From: Chrysomallon squamiferum
Taxonomy: Eukaryota > Mollusca > Gastropoda > Neomphalida > Peltospiridae
Direction: 5' to 3'
Assembly: GCA_012295275.1 (NCBI GenBank)
Contig: CM022667.1
Location: 7,178,794 to 7,242,793 of the forward strand
Length of the DNA: 64,000 bases
The position numbers and the translations under genes were made by a program. Below, one piece after another: positions 1-15,800 of this stretch. Under the pieces are notes generated by a model that worked only from the letters and a program-made list of their open reading frames with translations, was not told where the DNA came from and searched no databases. The number at the start of each line of letters is the position of its first letter. Positions within the stretch are counted from its first letter, which is position 1.

Positions 1-78
1 TTAGGATGAAGGTATAATATTTTGTTTGATGGATGTTGTTGAGTTTATAAAGAAAGTGTATTAATGTGTTTGTTTCAG

Positions 79-5291
<5,213 letters not shown>

Positions 5292-5491
5292 TGTAATGTG
5301 AGAGACTGAACAAAGAACTTTTTGTGTCACAGCAAACATCACTGGGTTTGTTTTAAAATATGGAAGGATCTGGATTGAGTGATTACTAAAAAAATATGTT
5401 TTATTTTCATTCTGATTTTTGTCATAATGTGTTTGATAGTTTGCATCTTTTTAATAACCCTACTTACATCATGATTGTAAAATGAACTGAA

Positions 5492-5497
5492 AATAAA
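5492..5497 (+). terminator. KARS1 polyadenylation signal
   Basis: AATAAA about 200 bp after the KARS1 stop, followed by a T-rich stretch. It is the only canonical hexamer between the two convergent stop codons on this strand. Confidence 0.7.
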
Positions 5498-5633
5498 ATC
5501 TGTTGTCACTTAATTATTTTGTATTCTGAAAAAAAAAACATGATTTTTTTTTCATACTGCTTTCTTGTGGATTTACTAAAGGAAAACGTATTCTTGCACA
5601 TGATTATTTCATCTCACTGGAGCTGTCACTTTT

Positions 5634-5639
5634 TTTATT
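5634..5639 (-). terminator. OTUD6B polyadenylation signal (candidate)
   Basis: TTTATT on the plus strand reads AATAAA on the minus strand, about 150 bp past the OTUD6B stop. The two convergent transcripts would then end within roughly 150 bp of each other. Confidence 0.5.
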
Positions 5640-5789
5640 TGAGTAAGTTGAAGAATTGTTATCTACTTCAGTTTTACCAAAGGTATTTCTTTGTTTACAG
5701 TTCATTGTTGACACAGGTGTAATACAGCAGATCATATACACACTAACAGAAACAGTGGATCACATGACTTGTGTAATTCAACACCTATT

Positions 5790-8700
5790 CTATGTCAAGT
5801 CACTTTTTTCTTCAAATTTGTCTGACACTGAATTGTAATGTTCTCCTAATCCATATGCATAATGATGAAAGCTTAAAAAAACAAAGAAATTAAGAAAGAT
5901 TAGTTTTTACATTCAACAATGTGAAAGAAAATTTAAATGCTTAACATGTTAAATTCAAATTTCTGTTTTGGTATTGAGTGGAAAATGAAAGTCATAGTAA
6001 GTAGTTGATAAAAAAAACTAAATTGCAGGAAGATTTTATTTCACAACATTAACAAAATAAGAAAAATTGCTGTAGAATGAAATAATAATTTACTAAACAA
6101 AATATGAAAACTTACACAACTACAAGTGGCTTGGTTAGGAATTCTTCACCCAGCAGTATGGAGGGTGCTTCAGCCTGCACAACTTCAATAGGACACTTCA
6201 GTACATGTGACAAGGCTCTGAGCTAGACAGACAAGTTATTCCTAAATCAATTTTCAGTTTCTGCTTAACAAAACTCAGCAAGTTCTCCAAAGAAAACATC
6301 CTTAAAACTTTACATTAACACTTACTTGTGATATTTGAGACTAAAACTTTACATTAATACTTACTTGTGATACTTGAGACTAAAACTTTACATTAATACT
6401 TACTTGTGATACTTCAGACTAAAACTTTACATTAACACTTGTGATATTTGAGACTAAAACTACATTAATACTTGAGACTAAAACTTCACATTAATACTTA
6501 CTTGTGATACTTGAGACTAAAACTTCACATTAATACTTACTTGTGATACTTGAGACTAAAACTTTACATTAACACTTACTTGTGATACTTCAGACTAAAA
6601 CTTTACATTAACACTTGTGATAGTTCAGAATAAAACTTTACATTAACACTTACTTGTGATACTTGAGACCAAAACTTTACATTAACACTTGTGATATTTG
6701 AGACAAAAACTTTATATTAACACTTGTGATATCTGAGACAAAAACTTTACATTAACACCTACTTGTGATATTTGAGACAAAAACTTTATATTAACACTTG
6801 TGATATCTGAGACAAAAACTTTACATTAACACCTACTTGTGATATTTGAGACAAAAACTTTATATTAACACTTGTGATATCTGAGACAAAAACTTTACAT
6901 TAACACCTACTTGTGATATTTGAAGACTAAAACTTTACATAAACACTGATGCTTGAAATGACAAACTGACATTAAGAAATCTGCAAACTTAAATAAAAAA
7001 TAAATAGCTACTGATGTTTTTTCATTACCTCAAGATGTCCACCCCAGGCTGATGTGCTAGCAACTTCGTCACAATAATGATTAAATTCATCTGAAAACAA
7101 CAAATTGTTTTAAACCCTTTTTTTGTAAACTGAAAAACATAACAGATTTTAAATTTATTTTAAATATCCATTGAGCAACAACAACAAAAAAAGAAAAATG
7201 AAATAATGCTGTAAATAATGGTAACTATTTTATTGTAAAATGTGTAAAAAGTACCGTGAGAGTAAACATCTCCAGAATCTGGTTTAGTGAGAAACGGCAA
7301 AAAGTCGTCCGCGTGATTCTTCATGTAGTCTGCCGTCTGCTGCCGCAGTGACTCACTGGACGTCTGCAAGTAATCACACAGATGTACACCTCATATTTCT
7401 TTTTTTTATATAACACTTTACCTTTTGGCAATAAAGCTGAAAGATTTCACACACCTTGGTATTTTGCTGTTCCAGCTGATGAACCAGTGCATTGTACAAA
7501 CTGAAAAAATTAAATTTAGTAACATTTTACTCTTAATTTATTTTTATAGTGAAATGATGGGATGTGACATGACATGACAGCTGAAACAAAGATTTTGTCA
7601 TTTGTAAATTTCTATTTTTATACTGAACTAATGAAATTTAAATAATTGTTTATCATTGTAACAACTCTTGTAAATACAAAAAATAAATTTGTTTTATCTC
7701 AGTTTCCTTTTATATGCTTTACACAGAATTTTACTGTTTATTAAAATAATGAATTCTAATATTTTTAACCTTGAATATAAAAATAATCTTACCAATTTCC
7801 ATCAGATGCAATCTGTTTAAAAATAAAAATAAAAGTTTGATAATGGTAAATTTCGGCTTGGTAGTCAGACCATATAAAGAAAAATTTTAAACAAAGAAAA
7901 CTCTCTGATACTTGACAAAACAGAAAAAGTATTAGACTTGGTAAAATAGTATTAGACTTGGTAAAATAGCATTAGACTTGATAAAAAAGTATTAGACTTG
8001 ATAAAAAAGTATTAGACTTGATAAAATAGTATTAGACTTGATAAAAAAAGTATTAGACTTGATAAAAAAGTATTAGACTTGGTAAAATAGTATTAGACTT
8101 GATAAAAAAGTATTAGACTTGGTAAAATAGTATTAGACTTGATAAAAAAGTATTAGACTTGATAAAAAAAAGTATTAAACTTGATAAAACACCTTGTGTA
8201 TCTGTAGACCTCGGAGTGCTAGCAGAGATTTCAGTTTTTCACTTTCTACATTGCGTTGTCCAAACTCGTTTTGTCTGTCTTGCTCTGCTATCAGTTCACT
8301 TCTCTCTCTATCTTTTTGTGACTTCTTATCCTAGAAATAAACATATCTCTACATTAAATTAAATAATCATAATTCTACAAAATATGTTTCCTTAATTAAA
8401 AAAAATCCTGTCAAAACTGGACTATGAAAACCAGTAAAACTACACACATCCAAATTAACATACTTTATACAAACAATAAAATTAACATACACAATCAAAC
8501 AACAAAATTACCACACACAATGTCATTTACTCACTCTTCTTTTTTGTGCTTTGGAAATTCTTTTCCCTTTTTCTTTGGCCAGAGTTCCCTCCCCTGTTCC
8601 ATCATCTGCAGTTACACACTGTAGCTTTTCTGTTATTTTCTGTGTCTGCAACACAAAATACCTGTTTCCTCTTAAAAATGTTACATATCTTGGTTAAAAC

Positions 8701-9606
8701 ACATTTTAGAAGAAAAGTGCTTATTTGTCTTCCAAGTTAATTATTTTATGAAATTCTTCTGTTCACTGACTATAAAATGATATTTTGAAAGAAACACTGA
8801 AATGTGGACCTGTTGCGTATGACTCTCAAGTTCTTCTTCTTCCTGTTTGTGTTTCAGCTCCAGCTCTGCCTGCAGTCTGGCTATCTGTTCTGCCACCTCC
8901 TTCTTTTTCTTCTTATCTCCCTTTGGAATACTGTGTTTTAACTTCTGAATCTGACCTACAACACAGTTATAAAAATACACATTCTGTACTGTGTACTGTT
9001 ACTAGGCAGTCTTCAGTCAAAAGCAAAAAAAAAAAAAAAAAAAAAAAAGAGTACATTACATTTACTTTTGTTTTCATCGAGTAATCATAATTTTAATTTG
9101 CAATTCTTATTTTCTGAAATTCTATTAAACTTAATTTAAAAATATTTATGTAACTGATAATATCAGTTATATAGATTAAGGAAAAACTTTGTTCGTTGTA
9201 ATTTACAGTGAAATGGAATACAGAAATTATAATTGATTCTTTGTTCACAAAATATAAAATAATAAATATATACGTATAATTATGTTTTTAAATTATTATT
9301 TTTTAAGTTACTAAATCAATAACAGTTTTAAGAGCTTTAATTTAGTGTTTACAAATTACACTATTACTATTACTATGTAATAGTATATTAGTATTAGAGA
9401 AATGAGATATTATAATAAATAGACAATCACAATCAGTCGAACGACTCGATTTTTTTATAGTCGGAGTTTAATGTTATTCCGATGACATTATACTGATAGC
9501 TAGTTAGTTGTATTTTATATATCTGTTTACCTTGAAACTCTTTTCTTTCTCTCTTCTGCCTTTGAAAAAGGTTTTCCTCTGCGTCGTTCAAACCATCGTC
9601 GGCCAT
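5790..9606 (-). CDS. OTUD6B: OTU deubiquitinase 6B (10 exons)
   Basis: Cytosolic cysteine deubiquitinase of the OTU family, linked in mammals to proteasome function and translation. Coding exons, highest coordinate first: 9531-9606, 8810-8955, 8535-8645, 8193-8330, 7793-7812, 7455-7500, 7255-7363, 7029-7090, 6116-6222, 5790-5871. They total 897 nt, giving 298 residues against about 293 for the human protein. The N-terminal half is a charged coiled coil ([12 protein letters not shown]-type segments, RISKAQKRR). The OTU domain begins at ASDGNC with catalytic Asp and Cys, continues through the block [16 protein letters not shown], and ends at [10 protein letters not shown] with the catalytic His. 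The start ATG at 9604-9606 gives [11 protein letters not shown], resembling the known N-terminus. It faces RABGGTA across a short shared upstream region and converges with KARS1. Confidence 0.96.
6293..6955. repeat. Minisatellite in OTUD6B intron
   Basis: About 17 copies of a unit containing acttgtgata, ttgagactaaaac and tttacattaa, with length variants of roughly 30-40 bp. It occupies most of the intron between exons 6116-6222 and 7029-7090. Confidence 0.9.
7793..7812 (-). other. OTUD6B: 20-nt microexon of OTUD6B carrying the catalytic Asp
   Basis: The exon lies between the acceptor tttaaacag and the donor gtaagatt (minus strand). It encodes IASDGN plus the first two bases of the catalytic Cys codon, which is completed by the first base of the next exon at 7500. 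Frame is kept on both sides, and the OTU motif D-G-N-C is only formed across this junction. Confidence 0.88.
7913..8185. repeat. About 20-bp minisatellite abutting an OTUD6B donor
   Basis: About 13 copies of agtattagacttgataaaa with small variations. The last copy ends within about 10 bp of the minus-strand donor of exon 8193-8330. Confidence 0.92.
9025..9048. repeat. Poly-A tract
   Basis: Uninterrupted A run in the OTUD6B intron between exons 8810-8955 and 9531-9606. The remainder of that intron to about 9520 is AT-rich with no recognisable feature. Confidence 0.85.
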
Positions 9607-9815
9607 CTCAAGTTTCGATTTGTCTTGTTTATTACGATTCGTAAACACCCAATAAATCTGTGTCAAGCAATCGAGGCTCAGCGCACATGCGTTGAACTCT
9701 TTTGAAAATAAGAACATGATCAGCCTAAACACGGAACAACTGTGTGCTTTTTGATAGATAATGCAAAGGATATTTGTAGCGACGTTTAAAAATACTTTAA
9801 ATTAACATAATTAAG
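9607..9815. promoter_or_regulatory. Bidirectional promoter, OTUD6B / RABGGTA
   Basis: Only 209 bp separate the two divergent start codons. The interval is less AT-rich than its surroundings and includes gcgcacatgcgttg, a CG-containing palindrome-like stretch reminiscent of an NRF1-type site (GCGCATGCGC). No TATA box is evident. The regulatory role is inferred from geometry. Confidence 0.6.
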
Positions 9816-12800
9816 ATGGTAATATTAGTTTCTTCTTCTTGTTTTCTCCCCAGAATACTTAATTATGATTTACTTTTTTCTTTTCTTTTTTTTCAGTAGA
9901 AATATTAAGACAAAATAATAAAAGCAAGAAATTGTAGGCGTTAATAGTATTAGTACTTTTGCTATTAGTAATAACACTAGAACTTCTCATTCCACTACTA
10001 TTACAATAATGAAAATGTTATCGTTTAAATATCCCAGTTGTGATTAATAACATGTAAACATTCTGCATTTGTTTTTATGATTTTTATGTAGAAAACGAAC
10101 AGAACGTAACGTAAATATTCGTGCTACTGTAGGAACACATTTTGTCCCCTCTTATTTTAGCATGGACGACTTAAAGTGAAAACTACAGCTGAACAAAAGG
10201 AGGCAAAGAGAAAAGAGCGGGAAAAGAAACTGAAAATCTATAATGCAGCAACAGCAACAATTTTTGAAAAGGTGTGCAATTTTATCCTGATACACGATGA
10301 ACAGAAAGTAATTGTTTCTAGTAGTTACATCCAGTACTCTCTCCCATTTTTAATATAATGTCCTTAATTACTGCATGAGACAGCTGCCTGTAATGTAATG
10401 TAATCTTCTGTATTGCTGTGACATGTAATCTGATGTTTGTCAAAAGTACATACTGAGAGTCTGAACAGACAGTAAAACTTGGTTAATGGATTTCATTTTC
10501 TTTACGTCTGACAACACCCACAAAAAAACATCTCACACCCCAGAAATAAAAAATAAAAAACCAATAACAAATCCACTTAAAACAGTAAATAAGTATTTTT
10601 GTAAGAAGATGTGGGAAAAAATGTTGTGTTCTAAAACAAGTTGCAGAAAAAGCAAAGTATACTAATTTTAACATTTTACCTACTTGGATATTGCATATTT
10701 AAAAAAGATAATTGAATTGTTTCAGAAATCAAGGGGTGAATGTGATTAGGAGGGCTTGTATATTGCATATTTAAAAGAGCTAATTGAATAGTTTCAGAAA
10801 TCAAGGGGTGAATGTGATGAGGAGGGTTTGGATATTGCATATTTAAAAGAGCTAATTGAATTGTTTCAGAAATCAAGGGGTGAATATGATGAGGAGGGCT
10901 TGTCTGTCGCTGGAGAGATTCTTGCCATCAACTCAGACTTCTACACTTTGTGGAATTACAGAAAAGAAACTTTTCTACATTTTCTTAAATCCAAGTAAGA
11001 TATCTTTTTATTTCTTCACATAGCTGTGTGTTTGTACAGGTTGTGTCTGTGTGTATTTAGATTGAAAATTGCATATATCATTTTAAAAAAAGAACAACAG
11101 TGTGTCTGTTTGCTCATTTATTTTGATTATTTTTACAATTTACAGGCCTAGTATAGTAAACATAATTACCTTTACTGTGTTACAGAATGAAAGGTGAAGT
11201 GTTTAAATAAAAGTAATTATATTTAGTGTGTGTTACATAATGAAAGATGAAGTGTTTAAATAAAAGTAATTACATTTAGTGTGTGTTGCAGAACAAGGGA
11301 TGAACTGCAGGCATTGTTTCAGAATGAGCTCTACTTCCTAGAGACATGTTTAAAAAGTAACCCCAAATCTTATGGCACCTGGCAACATCGATGTTTTGTT
11401 CTTGACACAATGCCAGAACCTGACTGGCAACAGGAGCTGTTGCTATGCAACAAGTTTCTGGAATATGATGAGAGGAATTGTGAGTATGAAAATATGTAAA
11501 TTTGAGATATTATGAATGCTGTACTCACAATGTCTGATTATATCAATGAAATCTTACCAGAGAGGTTTGGAAGCAACATTTTTCCTGAATACATTATTTA
11601 TGTATTGCTTTGATTATTAAAATTTAATTTATTTCTAAAGATATCATATTAATTTAATTACAAGTTAAGAACGTACAATGAATTAATGTTTTATTTTTCA
11701 GTTCACTGTTGGGACTATCGTCGATTTGTTGTTAAAAGAGCCAAAGTCACAGCTGAGTCAGAGTTAGAATTTACCACTAACAAAATTAGCAACAATTTTT
11801 CAAACTATTCATCTTGGCATTATCGCAGCAAATTGCTTCCCCTTGTTTACCCTGATCCAAGCCATCCCTCTCTAGTAAAGGAGGAAATTTTACTAGCTGG
11901 TAAAACTTGTAATAACTGGGTATTTTTTTGTGTATGGTTTAATTATCTCTATTCTGATAACACTGAAACATTTCTATCTTTTTTAGCTATTTAAATTGTT
12001 ACATGTAGAACTCAAAGTAAATTAATAAAACAAAAAAGGTAAATTATTGAAAAAAAAAAAAGATAAAACAAAAACAAGACAAAACAAAACAAATTAATTT
12101 ATCACTTGCTATATATATACCTATATGTTGTTCTGTAAATGTTGTATATGAACAAGTGGGGTTTATTAATCTACTAATTTTCAGTAATTTAAACTATACT
12201 TGGTATATTTACTTTATAATCAATATAAATTTCTGTCAAGAAATATATAATGTTTTAGATTATTCTTTCTATTTTAATAGTAGAGAGAAGAAGAGCAAAT
12301 GTTTTTCATTTTCTACAGGTTTTTTTATTTTATTTATTAATTGTTTTGTAATAAAATTAAAAACTATAATTATTTGTTACTTACAGAACATGAAATTGTA
12401 CAGAATGCTATTTTCACAGACCCTGACGACCAAAGTGCCTGGTTCTACCATCGCTGGCTGCTGGGCAGAGGTAGTGTTGATCTTTCTGTTTATTGTTTTA
12501 TCGATTATTTTATATCTATCTATCTATCTATCTCTCTATCTAGAAAATTATCAAGTGGAGAGAGAGAGAGAAAAAAAATAATTGATTAAAAACCAAGTAT
12601 GCAACGATTTTATTTCTGTGATTAAGTGATTTGAATGTGCATGTATAATTAATATAATTACTATTTTTTTACTAGGTCAGAAAAAACAGTATATCAGTCA
12701 CATTTATGTTTCAAGAAAGTCTACTCGGATTATTGTGTGTTTAAACAAACATATTGAGGTAAATAACAAATTAATATCCAGATGATGCTCTGGATGCAAC

Positions 12801-15800
12801 CAGAGTGGTTTAAAGCTAAGAACACTATTATTGAACTGTAATATATAAACTCTTCTCTCTAACATACTAACACTGTAATATATAAACTCTTCTCTCTAAC
12901 ATACTAACACTGTAATATATAAACTCTTCTCTCTAACATACTAACACTGTAATATATAAACTCTTCTCTCTAACATACTAACACTGTAATATATAAACTC
13001 TTCTCTCTAACATACTAACACTGTAATATATAAACTCTTCTCTCTAACATACTAACACTGTAATATAAAAACTCTTCTCTCTAACATACTAACACTGTAA
13101 TATAAAAACTCTTCTCTCTAACATACTAACACTGTAATATAAAAACTCTTCTCTCTAACATACTAACACTGTAATATAAAAACTCTTCAAATACATTAAC
13201 ATTACATACTCTTCTCTCTAACATACTAACACTGTATTATGCAAACTATTCTCACTACTAACATTGATATACAAACTCTTCAAATACACTAACATTACAT
13301 ACTCTACTATCTAACATACTAACATTATAAAATACAAACTGTCTGAAGATACTAACATATGTGTATTCCTCTGTAATATACTAACAGAGTTGAGGTTGTA
13401 TGTGTACATGATAAGACTAATGTTAAAGCTTATTATTTCGTCAACACAGTCAAAAAGCTGTTGTTCACGATAAGAAGTAAAATGTCTACAGTTATTTGAA
13501 TTATAAAAAATAGTTTGTAATTTTTCTCACTTACTTTGAAATAACTTTGGTACTTTCAGGCTGGTGTAAAACATAAACTGGTTGTTGAAGTGAATGGGAC
13601 CAAGATTGACACAGACTGGAAGAATCAGGATGGGAAGATGACATTTTCAGTTTTGTGGATATCCTTTATAAATATGACAACATCTTAAACTACACAATTA
13701 TTTCATTTTCAGTTTTGAGGATATACTTTATAAATATACAACATCTTAAACTACACAATTATTTCATTTTCAGTTTTGAGGATATACTTTATAAATATAC
13801 AACATCTTAAACTACATAATTATTTCATTTTCAGTTTTGAGGATATACTTTATAAATATACAACATCTTAAACTACATAATTATTTCATTTTCAGTTTTG
13901 AGGATATACTTTATAAATACAACATCATCTTAAACTATATAATTATTTCATTTTCAGTTTTGTGATATCCTTTATAATAAAGCAGTAATGTACTAACTTC
14001 ATTGTAATGAAAAAGCCTGGTCTGTTTGAAAGTTGTTTTTGACAGTTCAGTCATGGTGATTTGTAAACAATGGAAATGACTGCACCCTGAATTAATACAA
14101 TTGAGATTTCATGTAAATATAGCACAGTGTGAAGATCATGAATCACAAACTTTGTTTACACTCCTTGACAAAGTGAACGTAGCTGATAATGTTGAACTTC
14201 CAGGAAACACAGAGTGTAGAGTGACAGTGAGTCTTCGTGAGCTGGGTTGTGCTGGTGAGCTCGGTTGTGCTGGTGAGGTGGTGTTGAAGCAGGACAGTCA
14301 AGGTGAAGTGTTTGTTCATGCTGGGACTGGCCACAGCATGTTCAGGTAGACATTTGTTGAGAGATTGTCTAACAAAACATTTCAAATATGATGTAGTAAT
14401 CTCCATTTCTGTGCTTAATCCTTTATTTAAAGAAATTGTGTTTTCAGTGAAAAATTAAGTGTTAAATATTTGTGTTTTCAGTAAAGAATTAAGTGTTAAA
14501 TATTTGTGTTTTCAGTGAAGAATTAAGTGTTAAATATTTGTGTTTTCAATGAAGAATTAAGTGTTAAATATTTGTGTTTTCAGTTAAGAATTAAGTGTTA
14601 AATATTTGTGTTTTCAGTTAAGAATTCAGTGTTAAATATTTGTGTTTTCAGTGAAGAATTAAGTGTTAAATATTTGTGTTTTCAGTGAAGAATTAAGTGT
14701 TAACTATTTGTGTTTTCAGTTAAGAATTAAGTGTTAAATATTTGTTTTCAGTGAAGAATTAAGTATTGCAAAGTCTGAAGTTCTCCAGGCAGAGCTGACC
14801 TCAATTCAGGAACTTTACAAGTTAGAACCAGAAAACAAATGTAAGTCTTAATTTTATTCATCTCTTATAAGGTTTCAGTTTTATTGTTTGTGACTAACAA
14901 ATAGTTGATTTTGATGTTAATTTATCAAAACATAGTTATTAGATTCTTATCAAAATCATGTTTAAACTATCGCTTTCTAGTTTGCATAATTTCAGTGTTA
15001 TTTTTATATTGTTCATTCTGTGATGTAAATAACATTTTTGGTAAAAACATTTCTTGTTGCAAGAATAAAAATAACACAAATATCACATTTGTTTTGGCAG
15101 GTTTCAGCTGACTCTTTTTTCCAAACAGAACACAAGTATTTGATTTTTATAAACTAATGTAAAGTTTGTTTCTAGAGGTGATTTTATAAACTAATGTGGA
15201 GTTTGTTTCTAGAGGTGATTTTATAAACTAATGTGGAGTTTGTTTCTAGGGGTGATTTTATAAACTAATGTAGAGTTTGTTTCTAGGGGTGATTTTATAA
15301 ACTAATGTAGAGTTTGTTTCTAGGGGTGATTTTATAAACTAATGTGGAGTTTGTTTCTAGGGGTGATTTTAACACTGATGTTGCTGATGAGAGCTCTGGA
15401 TCGTCAGAAACACGAAGGTGAAACAATCAAACTGATTGATCACTTACAGCTCCTTGACACGACTCGAAAATGTTTCTACCTGGATCTTAGTAAGAACATC
15501 TTTCTTAACATGTACAGTGTGTACCAGTGTGGATCTTTTTGGTATCTTTGATTCTCTCAGTTTATTTCTTTCTGTCTACATAGCTTGGTCTATCTCTGTA
15601 TTTAGTATTGTTTCTCTATATCGTTATATCACTGTATATTAGTCTGTGTAGCTTTGTATATTACTCTATACCTTTGTATCTGTCTATCTGTCTATATATA
15701 ATATATGTGTATGTCTTTTTATCAGTGTGTATATATGTGTGCATACAGATATATATATATATATATATATAGATATATACACACACACATGCACACACAT

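Noticed and set aside
13966-14178. Alternative acceptors for the RABGGTA exon ending at 14345 (CAG at 14125-14127, phase 0; AC at 14084-14085)
   Set aside because: Both keep frame, but neither has a U12 branch site at the right distance, and both add residues not present in the vertebrate insert domain.
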